This document shows, one piece after another, positions 36,769-46,900 of a stretch of DNA of 64,000 bases. How positions within the stretch are numbered: the stretch's first letter is position 1; each line of letters opens with the position of its first letter. The notes below the pieces were generated by a model. It was not told the DNA's origin, searched no databases, and saw nothing but the letters and a program-made list of their open reading frames with translations. The translations under genes and the position numbers were made by a program. The DNA comes from Acidobacteriota bacterium. GTDB taxonomy: Bacteria > Acidobacteriota > Terriglobia > UBA7540. The DNA is taken from the NCBI GenBank assembly GCA_021817045.1, contig JAKAWG010000006.1, forward strand, positions 1 to 64,000, in the 5' to 3' direction.

Positions 36769-38004
36769 TCATAGGTCAGAGTACGGGGGAAGAAATAGCA
36801 TCAACGTTGCGGCTAGCGCCATGGCGACCGAGAGAACGACCAACATGAAAGTATAAGACCCTGTCGAATCAAACGAGAATCCGAGCAAGACGGGACCGAT
36901 GCTTGCAGCGAAGGCGTAGAACGTCCACGTGAGACCATACAGTGTCGAGAAGGATCGCAATCCGAAATACCTCTTCAGCAGATAAGGTGTAACATCCGCC
37001 TCGGCGCCCATTCCAATCCCGATGAGCCCGGCAGCCAGGTAACTGGTCAGTACGGCGGAGGCCCTCGCGAGCAGCAGAATGCCCGCGGCGGCGGGCAGGA
37101 GTGTCAGAAAAGCAACGCGCTGCGCACGAAACCGGTCAAGCAAACCACCTACCACTAGTCTGCCTCCCAGGCTCGCCGCTCCAAGAACGCCAAGGCCCAG
37201 CGCAGCCTCTTCTACGGAGATACCGCGGTCGGTCAATAGGGCGGACAAATGGGCCAAGACCCCGTTTATGCTAGCGGAATTCAAAACAAGGGAAGTAACA
37301 ATCAACCAGAAGGGAAACGACGCCATTCCTCTTTGCCACGAATGGTCACCGAGGCCTGAGGAAGCTGGTCCGGAGCTCCTATCGGGCGCCTCGTAGACGT
37401 ATCTCCAACTCAATGGTAGGCCTACAACCAGCGCCATGGTTCCCAGTAGGAAATAAGCCGTACGCCAGTTCCAATGGCTGATGAAGGCTTGAGCCAGTAA
37501 TGGAAGAATCATCGAGCCCGCGCCCGATCCCGCCATCACGCCCGCCAGGGCTGTTCCGAGGCGTTGATAAAACCAGCTCGCGATTGCCCTGGAAAACGCC
37601 AATTGCGCGGCGCCGTTGCCCACGATGCCAAGCAGGATGCAGAGGCCGTAGAATTGCCATAGGTGGGAACGAAGAAAAGCTAGGCACAAGAATCCGGCGC
37701 CGAAAATGGTCATACATGGGAGAATGACGCGCCGAGGTTCAAAACGGTCCAGTAAGCGTCCGAGGATGGGAGAACAGACACCTACGGTGATCGCGGCGGC
37801 GGCAAAGCCTCCCGAAATCGCTTCGCGGCTCCATCCGAACTCCGAGCTAAGCGGCTTTAAGAAGACGCTGAAGGTATAGACAAACAACGAGCCGAAGCCG
37901 ACCATCACGCTGAGGCTGGCCGCAACGACCACTTTCCAACCGTGATACCGCAGGTCGAATTCGTCGTACGCTGAGGCTACTTCGCTTCTGGCGGAGAGAT
38001 TCAT
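36769..38004 (-). CDS. Major facilitator superfamily transporter
   Basis: 411 residues from the ATG at 38004. Twelve hydrophobic segments. Features include the motif GRLLDRFEPRRV between TM2 and TM3 and the symmetric GRLVVGGLLDRFRAQRV in the second half. It resembles monocarboxylate/oxalate-type MFS carriers of the UhpC/OxlT kind, but the substrate cannot be read. No regulator next to it. Confidence 0.88.
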   Translation of the reverse strand: MNLSARSEVASAYDEFDLRYHGWKVVVAASLSVMVGFGSLFVYTFSVFLKPLSSEFGWSREAISGGFAAAAITVGVCSPILGRLLDRFEPRRVILPCMTIFGAGFLCLAFLRSHLWQFYGLCILLGIVGNGAAQLAFSRAIASWFYQRLGTALAGVMAGSGAGSMILPLLAQAFISHWNWRTAYFLLGTMALVVGLPLSWRYVYEAPDRSSGPASSGLGDHSWQRGMASFPFWLIVTSLVLNSASINGVLAHLSALLTDRGISVEEAALGLGVLGAASLGGRLVVGGLLDRFRAQRVAFLTLLPAAAGILLLARASAVLTSYLAAGLIGIGMGAEADVTPYLLKRYFGLRSFSTLYGLTWTFYAFAASIGPVLLGFSFDSTGSYTFMLVVLSVAMALAATLMLFLPPYSDL

Positions 38005-38089
38005 GTTGCACGGCGTGCGTCCCGATCTCGTCGGTCGTCGTGGACGCACCACCCATCCCGCGGGACGGCGCGGTTTGAGTCTCTCGCGA

Positions 38090-38458
38090 TCAGTCCACTC
38101 GGATTTTCTGAATCACAATGGCGCGCGAGCCGCCCTTCTTGTAAACCTTCCCGATGACCATTACTCGTTTTCCGGCGTAGGGAAGGAGTCTGCTGTTCTG
38201 GCCCTGCGCGGGCGTTGTGTCCGAAATGGGCCAATAAATCGTGCCGTCATCAGCCAGAATCACCAGCGGCGAGCCGGCCTTGGCGCAGGCGATCGCGCAC
38301 GCCGCGCTGATCGGTTTCTTAAGGTTCTTCGTGAAGGCGCAGGCTGAGTCAAGAACGTAGCCGCGGATCGTTTGGAGTTCCGGTGCAGACCGCGCAATCA
38401 CAAGTCCCGGCCCCACGGCGATGAATACCGCCAACCTCAAAAATCTGATCAATCTCAT
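38090..38458 (-). CDS. Small secreted protein, unknown
   Basis: 122 residues. Signal peptide (hydrophobic 8-21). The mature part has three Cys (C40, C54, C58) in GYVLDSACAFTKNLKK and SAACAIACAKAG, and a segment reading GTIYWPISDTTPA. The pattern resembles a family of small acidobacterial exported proteins. Function unknown. Confidence 0.65.
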   Translation of the reverse strand: MRLIRFLRLAVFIAVGPGLVIARSAPELQTIRGYVLDSACAFTKNLKKPISAACAIACAKAGSPLVILADDGTIYWPISDTTPAQGQNSRLLPYAGKRVMVIGKVYKKGGSRAIVIQKIRVD

Positions 38459-38516
38459 AAGCCCTCCTCGTGTCCCGAATCAGAACTTGTTTGAAAAAAT
38501 GATGCCTAGGCCACTG

Positions 38517-38645
38517 TCATTCTGATTCCAGTCCCGTGCCCCCTTCCGCCAACACCCTGATGCGCGGATCGCTTTCCCGCAAGTGCCGGAAGGCCTGGCG
38601 CACCAGAGCGTGATCTTCAACAAGAACGACCGTCACCGGGCTCAT
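38517..38645 (-). pseudogene. Response-regulator receiver domain, N-terminal fragment
   Basis: 42 residues: MSPVTVVLVEDHALVRQAFR, then ESDPRIRVLAEGGTGLE and a stop. This is the beta1-alpha1-beta2 of a NarL/LuxR-type receiver, with the acidic pair ED in LVEDH. The phosphoacceptor Asp and everything after it is missing. The ATG lies 5 bp after the MetE-like stop. A remnant left by deletion, too short for most gene callers. Confidence 0.6.
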
Positions 38646-38650
38646 CGTCA

Positions 38651-39715
38651 TTACAATCCAAGCTTCTGTGCGGCCAATTCAGTCCCGGCGATTCGAGCAC
38701 GGATCTTCTCGAAGGCCAGCTCGCGTGAAGTCGACGTGTCATCGCCGAAAGGAGCAAATCCACAGTCGTCCGTCGTCCCGAGCTGGTGCATGGGGATGAA
38801 TTCGGCGGCCTCGAGAACCCGGTCTCGGACTTCTTGCGGAGTTTCACTGCGAGAATTAATTGGATCGACGACGCCGATAAAGATCGTCTGATCTGCCCGC
38901 ATACGGTGCCGGATTAAGCGGAGAACACGCACCCGGTCCTTCTCGCTCGCCAACTGGATGTAGAAGTTGCCAGCATTGAGCGTGAAGAGGCCGGGCAACA
39001 GACCCGCGTAATCGACATCGGCGCTGTGAGTTGCGTCCCAATCGCCGCCGGGGCAGGTATGGACGCCAATCTTGCGCCTTTCCGCAGCGGAAAAGTAACT
39101 GAGCACCTGGTTATTCAGATTGATGAATTGTTGAAGTAGCTGGCCCGAAGGGTCGAGTTTCAGGGAAAGCCGCGCCTCGGTGAAGTCGATCTGTACCGTG
39201 TGTGCTCCTTCATCGAGACACCCTCGGACATCTGCTACGGCTTCGCGAACGAGATCTTGCCGGAACTCTTCTTGAGGATATTCATCGATTCCGCCTTGCG
39301 GATAAAGAAGGCTCAACAGCGAAGCGGAAATGACCGCCTGCTTCAGAGGCCGCTTTGTGTATTGCCGGGCTCTCTTGAGAAAAGAAGCGGCGTGAGCCGC
39401 GTAACGGAATGGGCCGCGTGTGAGGCAGGGTAGTTGGCGCACATGCCCGTCAGCGAAGGGAACGGATACGCCATCAGGTGCCAGGTTGCGAAGGCCGTCG
39501 AGTGGATAGGTGGCAAAACTCGGTTTGGTCTGTTCGCCGTCGGTGATGATGGGCGATCCCGTGGCTTCAAAACGCTGGATCGTATCGCGCAGCGCGTCTT
39601 CGTAGATGGCACGGAGCTTCTCTTGTCCGAGATAGCCTTCCCGAAACCCCCTGATGGCTTCAATAAGCTGAGGCGGTCTCGGGATGCTCCCGATGGGTTC
39701 AGTTGGAATCGGCAA
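38651..39715 (-). CDS. MetE-like cobalamin-independent methionine synthase homologue
   Basis: 354 residues, matching only the C-terminal catalytic barrel of MetE (full MetE is about 750). The zinc residues are present: H219 and C221 in GVHTCPGGD and C318 in TDDCGFAPFGDD; E258 is a likely fourth. The N-terminus has PTEPIGSIPRP, as in MetE/archaeal MetE-like proteins. Such short homologues transfer methyl groups from various donors to thiols. It is the last intact gene of the leftward run of two selenoprotein candidates and two TonB receptors, 180 bp after the second receptor, so shared regulation is possible but not shown. Confidence 0.82.
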   Translation of the reverse strand: MPIPTEPIGSIPRPPQLIEAIRGFREGYLGQEKLRAIYEDALRDTIQRFEATGSPIITDGEQTKPSFATYPLDGLRNLAPDGVSVPFADGHVRQLPCLTRGPFRYAAHAASFLKRARQYTKRPLKQAVISASLLSLLYPQGGIDEYPQEEFRQDLVREAVADVRGCLDEGAHTVQIDFTEARLSLKLDPSGQLLQQFINLNNQVLSYFSAAERRKIGVHTCPGGDWDATHSADVDYAGLLPGLFTLNAGNFYIQLASEKDRVRVLRLIRHRMRADQTIFIGVVDPINSRSETPQEVRDRVLEAAEFIPMHQLGTTDDCGFAPFGDDTSTSRELAFEKIRARIAGTELAAQKLGL

Positions 39716-39893
39716 GTTTCAACCCTCCCTCTAACGGCGTAATCCGGAGCCGGAGCCTGCACGGTGACAGAGGCTTGGATGTAGCCGGGGTCTTTTGAAA
39801 TCCGCCGCCGATTGATCAAGTTTTGCGGACGGATATTACCATCTGTCCTGCGTGCAGCAATCCCGTCCAGAAGCTCGGGAGAACAGCTCCCCA

Positions 39894-42800
39894 TCAGAAG
39901 CTGATTCGGCCGCTGAGCTGGATTTCCCGCCCGGGATTCTGCGCCATCGTGATCGTGCCAAACTGCGGCGTATTAATGTACTGGTTCGGTTCTCCGAAAT
40001 TAGACCGGTTCAAAGCGTTAAAAGCCTCAACACGGAAAGTGAGCTTAACCCGCTCGGTGATCGAAAATTGGCGTTGGAGCGCTTGATCGAGATCGACGAA
40101 GCCTGGTCCGAAAACGGTATTGACTCCGACATTGCCAAACGTGTAGGGCGGAGGAGCAACAAACGCTGCCGGGTTGAACCATTCCGCCGTCGTCCGCGTT
40201 CCCGCAGGGAAAAAGGACGCGCCCGTGACATTGGCGCGGATCGGGTTTTGACCCAGCAGCGTTCCGGCGTTGGCAGTGTCACCGAAAACTGAAATGGTAA
40301 ATGGCATACCACTCTCGGCCGAAAAAATGCTGCCCAGACTCCAGCCGGTGGTCAGCCGACGGAGCAAACCAGGTGACCTCCATCCGGGCACGCTATAGAC
40401 CAAGCTGGCTACGAAACGTTGAGGAACGTCCATCCCATTGAGCCCCTTTTCAGCCGCCAAATCTGAGTTGTTTTGCGGAATCGCCGGCTGCATCATGGCC
40501 GAGCGAAAGTCGGGAGCGTCGGTGAGGCTCTTCGACCAGGTATAATTCGTGAGAAACGTTAATCCATGCTGAAATTCCCGCCGCGCATCAATCCAACCCG
40601 CGTCGTACCAGCTATTGCCCGTATTTTCGAGGTAGTTGATGGCGGAAACGGGAAACGTGTCACTCTGGACGGCAAAGCCCTCGGGGTTGTCACCTGCGAA
40701 GGAAGTGCCGGGGAGGAAGGTGATGGTTTGAAACGGGCGACGCGGTTGAATGGGTCCCGGACCTGGCGGGGCGTTGTTGATCAAACGGGCGCGTTGCAAG
40801 TGGAAACCCCGCGAGCCCTGGTAACCCACTTCTAACACAACCTTGCCAGGCAACGCTTTTTGCAAGGTGAAGCTCCATTGGTTAATGTACTCGGGCGCAC
40901 TGTGGGGTTGAAGTGCGGCAAAGCTCACAACCGTCTGACCTTGCACGGGGACGCCGAAATTAAAACCGAAGAGGCTGGGAATATAATTGTCGCTTTGTTG
41001 CGTTTGAGGAAATACGTAGGGCAGATTGTGGCGCTGATCGCACCAAGTGTTCATATCCACAGGAGTGTAGAACGTGCCGAATCCCCCACGCAGAACAATT
41101 CCCAGGCGACCGACCGTGTGGGCGAAACCGAAACGCGGAGCGAAATTCAGGGTGTTAGGGTACCACAGACCTCTCGGCATCCCGGCCTGTCCTCCCACAA
41201 AGGCATCGAGCTGCCCGTTTTGAAATACCAGATTTGCCCCAGGCTCGTCCAGATCAGAGAGCGCGCTCATATATTCGTAGCGCAGTCCCAGGTCGAGTGT
41301 GGTGGTCTGAGTTACGCGCCAGTCATCTTCGACGAACGCATTTCCGTACCACTGCCTGAGATTCATCGAGGGAACGCCGGCCTGGCGCTGCTTGACGACG
41401 GGGAGGCCGAGCAGGAAACTGGCCAGGCCGGAGCCGGTCCCGTCATTGGTGGCGGTTCGGGTGGTGAATCCATTGGTGAACTGGTAGTAGCCGCGACTTT
41501 CGAAGAACCCCCACATGGGCCAGAAAAAGGGCATGTAGCCACCGCCAATCTTCAGCGAGTGATGTCCCGTCTGCCGGCTCCAGGTGTCTTCTAAGTCCAG
41601 GAACGTATCCCAGTCGTGCACGGGCGTAGCGATGTACGAGTCGCCGATTGGGCTATAACCCTGTACGTTGAAATACGGCATGCCCCAGGCGCCTTTCCCT
41701 CCCCAGCCCACGCCTTCAATGCCGAGCTGCGCGACGTAGTTATGGGTGAAATTGTTTTGAGAATACTCGTGCATGGAAAGGCGCGACATGCCGAAGGAGA
41801 GATTGTTTATTGTCGTAGGCGAAAAAACGTGCGTATAGGAAACAGTCAGGTTTTGGGCGAGATTGTCATCGAACAAACCGAAGCCCGGCAGATTCACCGG
41901 CGTGAATCCGCTTTCGTGTTCGATAGAGTATCTGGTAAACAAGCTGTCGCCTGAACCAAAATTATGGTCAATTCTGAAGGTTCCCTGATCCCACGGCTGC
42001 GTAGCGGTCCGCACATCGAGGAAGTTGTTCGAGTCCGCTCCGCCCTGCCCGGGGCTCATGCCCATTCCTGCCCCGGCAGACGATGTGAGATTTGGCGAGG
42101 GAATAACTTGAAGCGCCTGAGATGCTACGGGACTGAGCAAGCTAGCGGGTATGACATTGCCAGGGAAAGCGGCACGGATGATCTGGGAATTACTTGAACT
42201 CACCGGCTCGGAAGGGTTGAAATTCGGGTTGGGAGAGGCGCTAAAGGGGTTGTAAATCGCGGTTCCGCTCTGACTAAAGTCGCCCATGCGTTCCATTGCT
42301 GTGGGCACCGTCTCAATCTGGTAAACCTGGTTACTGAAGCGAAAGCCTTCGTAGTTGGCAAAGAAAAAGGTCTTATCTTCTTGAATGGGGCCGCCCAGAG
42401 AGGCGCCGAACTGGTTTTGAACCAGATGCGGAACGTTCGACGCGTTCCAGACTCGCGCGTCCATCCCCGTGTTGCGCAGGTATTCATACACCGTACCGTG
42501 CCATTGGTTGGTGCCCGAGTGGGTAATCATATTGACTTGCGCCCCTCCAGCGCCGCCAAACTCTGCCGAATAGCTGCCGGTCTCTACTTTGAATTCTTGA
42601 AGGGCGTCTGGCGATGGGCTTAACGATAAAGTCCAGAAAGTTGGATCCGAATCCGTCGTCCCATCCAGCAAGTAATAGTTCGCGTTCGCGCGGTCCCCGG
42701 CGGCCGTGAACTCCGTTCCCTGGCCCGGACGCCAATAGAGCTGGTTTTGATTTCCGTCTTGGACCCCCATGTCCATGTTCGGAACAGCGGTGGGAGCAAG

Positions 42801-43337
42801 TATTGCCAAGTCCAAGATATGCCGGCCATCTAACGGGAGCTGCTTGGTTAGGGTAGGATCAATGACTTCCCCTAAAGTGGCGTCTGTGGTACGCAGTGGG
42901 GCGGGCGATCCCTTCACGATCACGTGTTGCGTTTCTTTTCCCACTTGCAGCTTCACGTCCAGGCGCAATGACTGATTGACCGCCAGCACAAGGCTGCGAA
43001 TCTCCATCTGGAAGCCGGCTGCTTCCACCCTCAACTCGTAATCGCCCGGATTCAGGTCCGTAAATTCGTAAAGACCTTGGGAATTAGAGACCGTGCCGCG
43101 GTGGAAACCCGTGCCGGACGAAGTTAGAGCTAATCTGGCATGCGGTATGGTCTTCCCCTGAGCGTCCGCCACCTCTCCGCTCAGCGTCGCAAAATTAGCC
43201 TGAGCTAAACTGCTAGCCGCCATCGAGAAGACCAGTACCGCAACAGCCAGCCAACGCTTGGCGCAGGCGCTCCAATAGGTCAGGATTTCGCCATTCAGAG
43301 CGAATCTGCCGTTCAACTTCTGTCGGATGCAAAGCAT
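39894..43337 (-). CDS. TonB-dependent receptor, Oar-like, with CarboxypepD_reg domain
   Basis: 1147 residues from the ATG at 43337 (GAGG upstream). A signal peptide ends near SSLAQA. A carboxypeptidase-regulatory-like beta domain (about 50-140: SGEVADAQGKTIPHARLALT) precedes a plug domain (about 150-290, with the motif RANANYYLLDGT) and a large beta barrel. The C-terminus ends RISF, an aromatic terminal residue for outer-membrane assembly. Import of large substrates across the outer membrane with TonB energy is expected. It lies 45 bp after the AhpD-like selenoprotein candidate. Substrate unknown. Confidence 0.92.
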   Translation of the reverse strand: MLCIRQKLNGRFALNGEILTYWSACAKRWLAVAVLVFSMAASSLAQANFATLSGEVADAQGKTIPHARLALTSSGTGFHRGTVSNSQGLYEFTDLNPGDYELRVEAAGFQMEIRSLVLAVNQSLRLDVKLQVGKETQHVIVKGSPAPLRTTDATLGEVIDPTLTKQLPLDGRHILDLAILAPTAVPNMDMGVQDGNQNQLYWRPGQGTEFTAAGDRANANYYLLDGTTDSDPTFWTLSLSPSPDALQEFKVETGSYSAEFGGAGGAQVNMITHSGTNQWHGTVYEYLRNTGMDARVWNASNVPHLVQNQFGASLGGPIQEDKTFFFANYEGFRFSNQVYQIETVPTAMERMGDFSQSGTAIYNPFSASPNPNFNPSEPVSSSNSQIIRAAFPGNVIPASLLSPVASQALQVIPSPNLTSSAGAGMGMSPGQGGADSNNFLDVRTATQPWDQGTFRIDHNFGSGDSLFTRYSIEHESGFTPVNLPGFGLFDDNLAQNLTVSYTHVFSPTTINNLSFGMSRLSMHEYSQNNFTHNYVAQLGIEGVGWGGKGAWGMPYFNVQGYSPIGDSYIATPVHDWDTFLDLEDTWSRQTGHHSLKIGGGYMPFFWPMWGFFESRGYYQFTNGFTTRTATNDGTGSGLASFLLGLPVVKQRQAGVPSMNLRQWYGNAFVEDDWRVTQTTTLDLGLRYEYMSALSDLDEPGANLVFQNGQLDAFVGGQAGMPRGLWYPNTLNFAPRFGFAHTVGRLGIVLRGGFGTFYTPVDMNTWCDQRHNLPYVFPQTQQSDNYIPSLFGFNFGVPVQGQTVVSFAALQPHSAPEYINQWSFTLQKALPGKVVLEVGYQGSRGFHLQRARLINNAPPGPGPIQPRRPFQTITFLPGTSFAGDNPEGFAVQSDTFPVSAINYLENTGNSWYDAGWIDARREFQHGLTFLTNYTWSKSLTDAPDFRSAMMQPAIPQNNSDLAAEKGLNGMDVPQRFVASLVYSVPGWRSPGLLRRLTTGWSLGSIFSAESGMPFTISVFGDTANAGTLLGQNPIRANVTGASFFPAGTRTTAEWFNPAAFVAPPPYTFGNVGVNTVFGPGFVDLDQALQRQFSITERVKLTFRVEAFNALNRSNFGEPNQYINTPQFGTITMAQNPGREIQLSGRISF

Positions 43338-43382
43338 ATTGGGTAACCTCGTTTCCGATACAGAGTGCTGAACCAATGGGTT

Positions 43383-43952
43383 TCATCCTTCTCTTCCCAC
43401 TCCCAGCGCGTCCGCAACGCGGTTGATGTAATTGAACCAGGAAGCAATGAGCGTAATCTGCAGAATCGCCTTGTCGTCAAATCCCGCCTGGCGCAAACCC
43501 TCATGATCGACGGGGCTGACCGTCGTGGCGTCTTTCGTCAGCTTGACGACATAGTCCAGCATCGTCCGCTCCGAGGGTGTAATTGGCGCCTGCGTATAGT
43601 CGGTCTCGAGCGCCCGAACCAGTTCTTCCTCCAGAGTAACTCGACGCAGAAACTCTGCGTGCGATTCGATTCAATAAACGCACCGGTTCGTGACCGAAAC
43701 CATCGTGGCGATCATTTCGTGCTGCCGCCGGGCGAGCGGAAGCTCCGGCGACATCAGCGAGCCGAACGTGGCGAAAGCGTGGTAAAGAGCTTGCGGGATC
43801 AGGCTGTGCGAGGCGACAATTTGCGCTCCGCCCCCATCGGCAGGATGTACCGGTGTCGCGTATTCCTTCGGGTACAGCGCTTTTTGCCCTTCCAAGGCTT
43901 GCTTCAGACATTCATCGGCTTCTGACGGGGGAATCGTTCGAATCCAGGTCAT
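43383..43952 (-). CDS. AhpD-like peroxidase-related protein, candidate selenoprotein (CxxU)
   Basis: 190 codons with one in-frame TGA at codon 94 (43673-43671). Before it the frame reads [18 protein letters not shown] and on to SVTNRCVY; after it, in the same frame, [18 protein letters not shown] and on to a TGA at 43385-43383. In the peroxidase-related (AhpD-like, carboxymuconolactone decarboxylase fold) family this site is CxxC followed by His four residues on, so the UGA falls on the resolving/catalytic Cys: C91-V-Y-U94, with H98. A hairpin at 43644-43660 fits a bacterial SECIS. An AAGGAG precedes the ATG. If Sec is inserted the product is 189 residues; otherwise it is a 93-residue truncation. 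It lies 28 bp after one TonB receptor and 45 bp before another. Confidence 0.8.
43644..43660 (-). promoter_or_regulatory. Candidate bacterial SECIS hairpin (AhpD-like gene)
   Basis: On the minus strand ACGCAGA (43660-43654), loop GTT (43653-43651), TCTGCGT (43650-43644): a perfect 7-bp stem. The loop starts 17 nt after the UGA and its first base is G. As I recall, bacterial SECIS consensus asks for 16-37 nt from UGA to the apical loop and a G in the first two loop positions; both hold. It lies within the reading frame, as usual in bacteria. Confidence 0.7.
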
Positions 43953-43980
43953 TGCTTGTTACGCTCCTTTTCGTGATGTT

Positions 43981-46900
43981 TCAAAAGAGAAATTTCGCCG
44001 CCAACTGGATCAACCGCGGCTGGCCTGCACTCTGAATCTGCCCGAAACTCGGCGAGTTGATGTCGCTCACTGGCAGGCCAAAATTCGGGCGGTTTAAGAG
44101 ATTGAAGCATTCCACACGAAACTGCAGCGTTCGCGACTCGCTGAATGCAACATTCTTGAAAAATGAGAAATCCCACTCGGCCAGCCCAGGTGCCTGCACC
44201 ACGTTTCGCCCGGAGCTGCCAAATTGACCCGGCTGCGTGACTCGCTGGAACGCTTGAAGATTGAACCACTCCTGCGGCGTCTTGGGACCGTCGTTCGGGT
44301 TCGCGATCAGGTTCGGCCGGTCGCTGAAGAAGCCGGAGATTTCCGGCGATTGCCCCTGAAGCGACGGATCGCTCGAATCGTAAACGGTGAAGGGCGTTCC
44401 GGTCGACGCGGTAAAAATGCCGTTCACTTGCCAGCCGCCCAACGCGCGTTCGTACCAGTTGCGCGGTTGCTTCCCGAACGGTATCTGCCAGATGTAACTC
44501 AGCACGAGTCGGTGCCGGGCGTCGAAAAGCGACCGGCCGTACTCAGCCTCCAGATCGAACGGGTTCTGCGCAAGGTCGTTCTCGCCGGCCACGTTCTGGG
44601 GTGATGAGCCCGTGATGTTCAACGAGGACGCGTCGTCGAGCGTCTTCGAATACGTGTAAGACGCCAGGAATTCCAGGCCGCGCGCGAACCGCCTCTGCAG
44701 GCTCGCCTGGAGCGCGTTATAGTCAGAATTTGCAATCCCGGAGATCAACCCGACGGAGCCATAGACGCAGTTCGCGGGCTGAGCGAGCGTGCAGCCGGAA
44801 TAGGGCCGGCGCTGGTTGACGTTGGCTTCCGTCGATTGTCCGGGAACGTAGGTGGCCGGATTATCCTCGACGAAGCGCGGCAAGTGCGTGCCCTTAGTTC
44901 CCACATAGCCTACGTCCAAAAGCCAGCTTTGGCCAAAAGAACGCTCGACCGTGAAGTTCCAATCCTGAGCGTAAGGAAGGCTTAAGTTTGGATCCAGCGT
45001 GAGCAGGGTCAGCGTCTGGGGATTGGCGAAAGTGGGTGCGAAGGGATTGAGACCTGTGGGCAAGGGATTGCCAAAGCTCGAGGGTGGCTCTTCTTGGATC
45101 GTCTTAAACCACGGCGGAGCGCTGATGGGCGCCTGCACCGGCCCGGCCCCGCCGTTGTAGTATGGGTCGTAAAAAATTCCGTAAGCTGACCGGATTGACC
45201 ATCGCCCGCTTCCGGTTGGATCCCATGCCAGCCCGAATCTTGGCGCGAAGCCGCGATAGTCGGTATGGATCAACCCGGCAGGTACTCCCGGATCGCCGGG
45301 GTACAGCAGGCCGACGGGCGCGCTCGGCATCACTTGCGACTGAATGCCTGGCTCAAATAAAGCCGTCTTGTTGCCGAGCACCGAATACGGAACGGGTAGT
45401 TCGTAACGCAGTCCTGCATTCACCGTCAAGCGTGACGTCAGCTTGTAGCCGTCCTCGGCGTAAAGATCAAAACGGTTGCCTCGGAGCCCGCGCGGCAGAT
45501 CTCCGCCCCCCTGAAGAAATACAACCGGCTGCCCGAACAAGAAACTGGCAAAGGCGTCGCTCACGGGGAAAGGTGCAAAAACAAAAAAACCGTTCGAGGC
45601 GATGCCTAGCAGGTAATTAATCTGCTCGCGCTGGAAGCCGCCGCCGAACTTAACGTCATGGGTGCCGTGAATCCAGTCAAGAGAATCGGTCGCGGAAAAA
45701 GTGTTTTCGTATGAGTCGTTCGGTCCGGTAATCGGATTCCCTACCGAAGCGTAGCCTTCAATTTCGACGAAGGGCGGTCCCGCCTGGCTTGCAAGCGTTG
45801 GGGAGTATTGGAATCCGAGAGAAGAGATCGGCGTATGGTTCTGCGCTTCATCAAACAGGAGTTTGTTCCTCAAAAACGAGAATTCGGCCAAATTCACAGC
45901 AGTCGCTGAAAATGAGTGTGTCTCTTCGACCGCCGCATTTTGAGCCCGGAAGTCTTCGCCCACCGGAAAACCGGGAACATTGGCGCCCGAAACTGAAAGC
46001 GGGTCAAGCTGCGATCCGTTCGAAAACATGTAACGCACAAACACCGAGTCACGCGGCGACAGATACCGATCGACCCGCAGGCCGAACTGATCGGAGTCGT
46101 TTCTGAGCGTTTGCGTGGTGATGAACTGATTCGCGCCGTCGTTCGGGAGCGGATAGAACTGGAGGACTGCCTGGGAAATGGGGTTGATGAAAGGAAGTTG
46201 GTTGTTGGGAAACGGCTGGCCTGTGAATTCGTTAATGAGCGGCGCCACTTGTCCGGTCAAGGGATTCACTGCCTGGGAAAAATCTCCCTGGCGCTCGGCA
46301 ACTGAGGGCACGGTGGCTGCCTGTGTTTCGCCCTGCCGGTTGCGAAGACCTTCGTAATAGGCAAAAAAGAACATCTTGTTGTGTTCAATCGGCCCGCCCA
46401 AGGTTCCGCCAAACTGATTTTGTTTGTAGGGCTCGACATTTTGGGAGAAGAAATTTCGCGTATCGAGCCCGTCATTTCTCAGGAATTCCCAAACGTCGCC
46501 GTGAAATTGATTGGTGCCGGAACGCGTGACGATATTGGTTGTCGAGCCGGCGTTATTGCCAAACTCTGCGGGGGCCGTGTTGGTGAGGATGCGAAATTCA
46601 GCAATGGCGTCGGGCGGGGGTTCGAGCACGAACCCGGCGTTGACGAGGTTATAGTTCTCGACGCCATCGATCAGAAACTCGTTAGACTCCGGTCGCTGGC
46701 CATTTACGGCATAGGATTGCCCGGAGCGAAGCGTGCCTCCGGCTTTGAGCAAGCCGGGCGTCAGCGGGGCATCACCCGGCAGCAGCAGCCCGAGTTGCGT
46801 GAAATTGCGGCCGTTCAAAGGCAAATCAAGGATTTCCTCGCCGCGCACAGTCTCTCCCAAGTCGTTGGTGGTCTGCACCAGTGGCGCGTTGGCTCTTACG

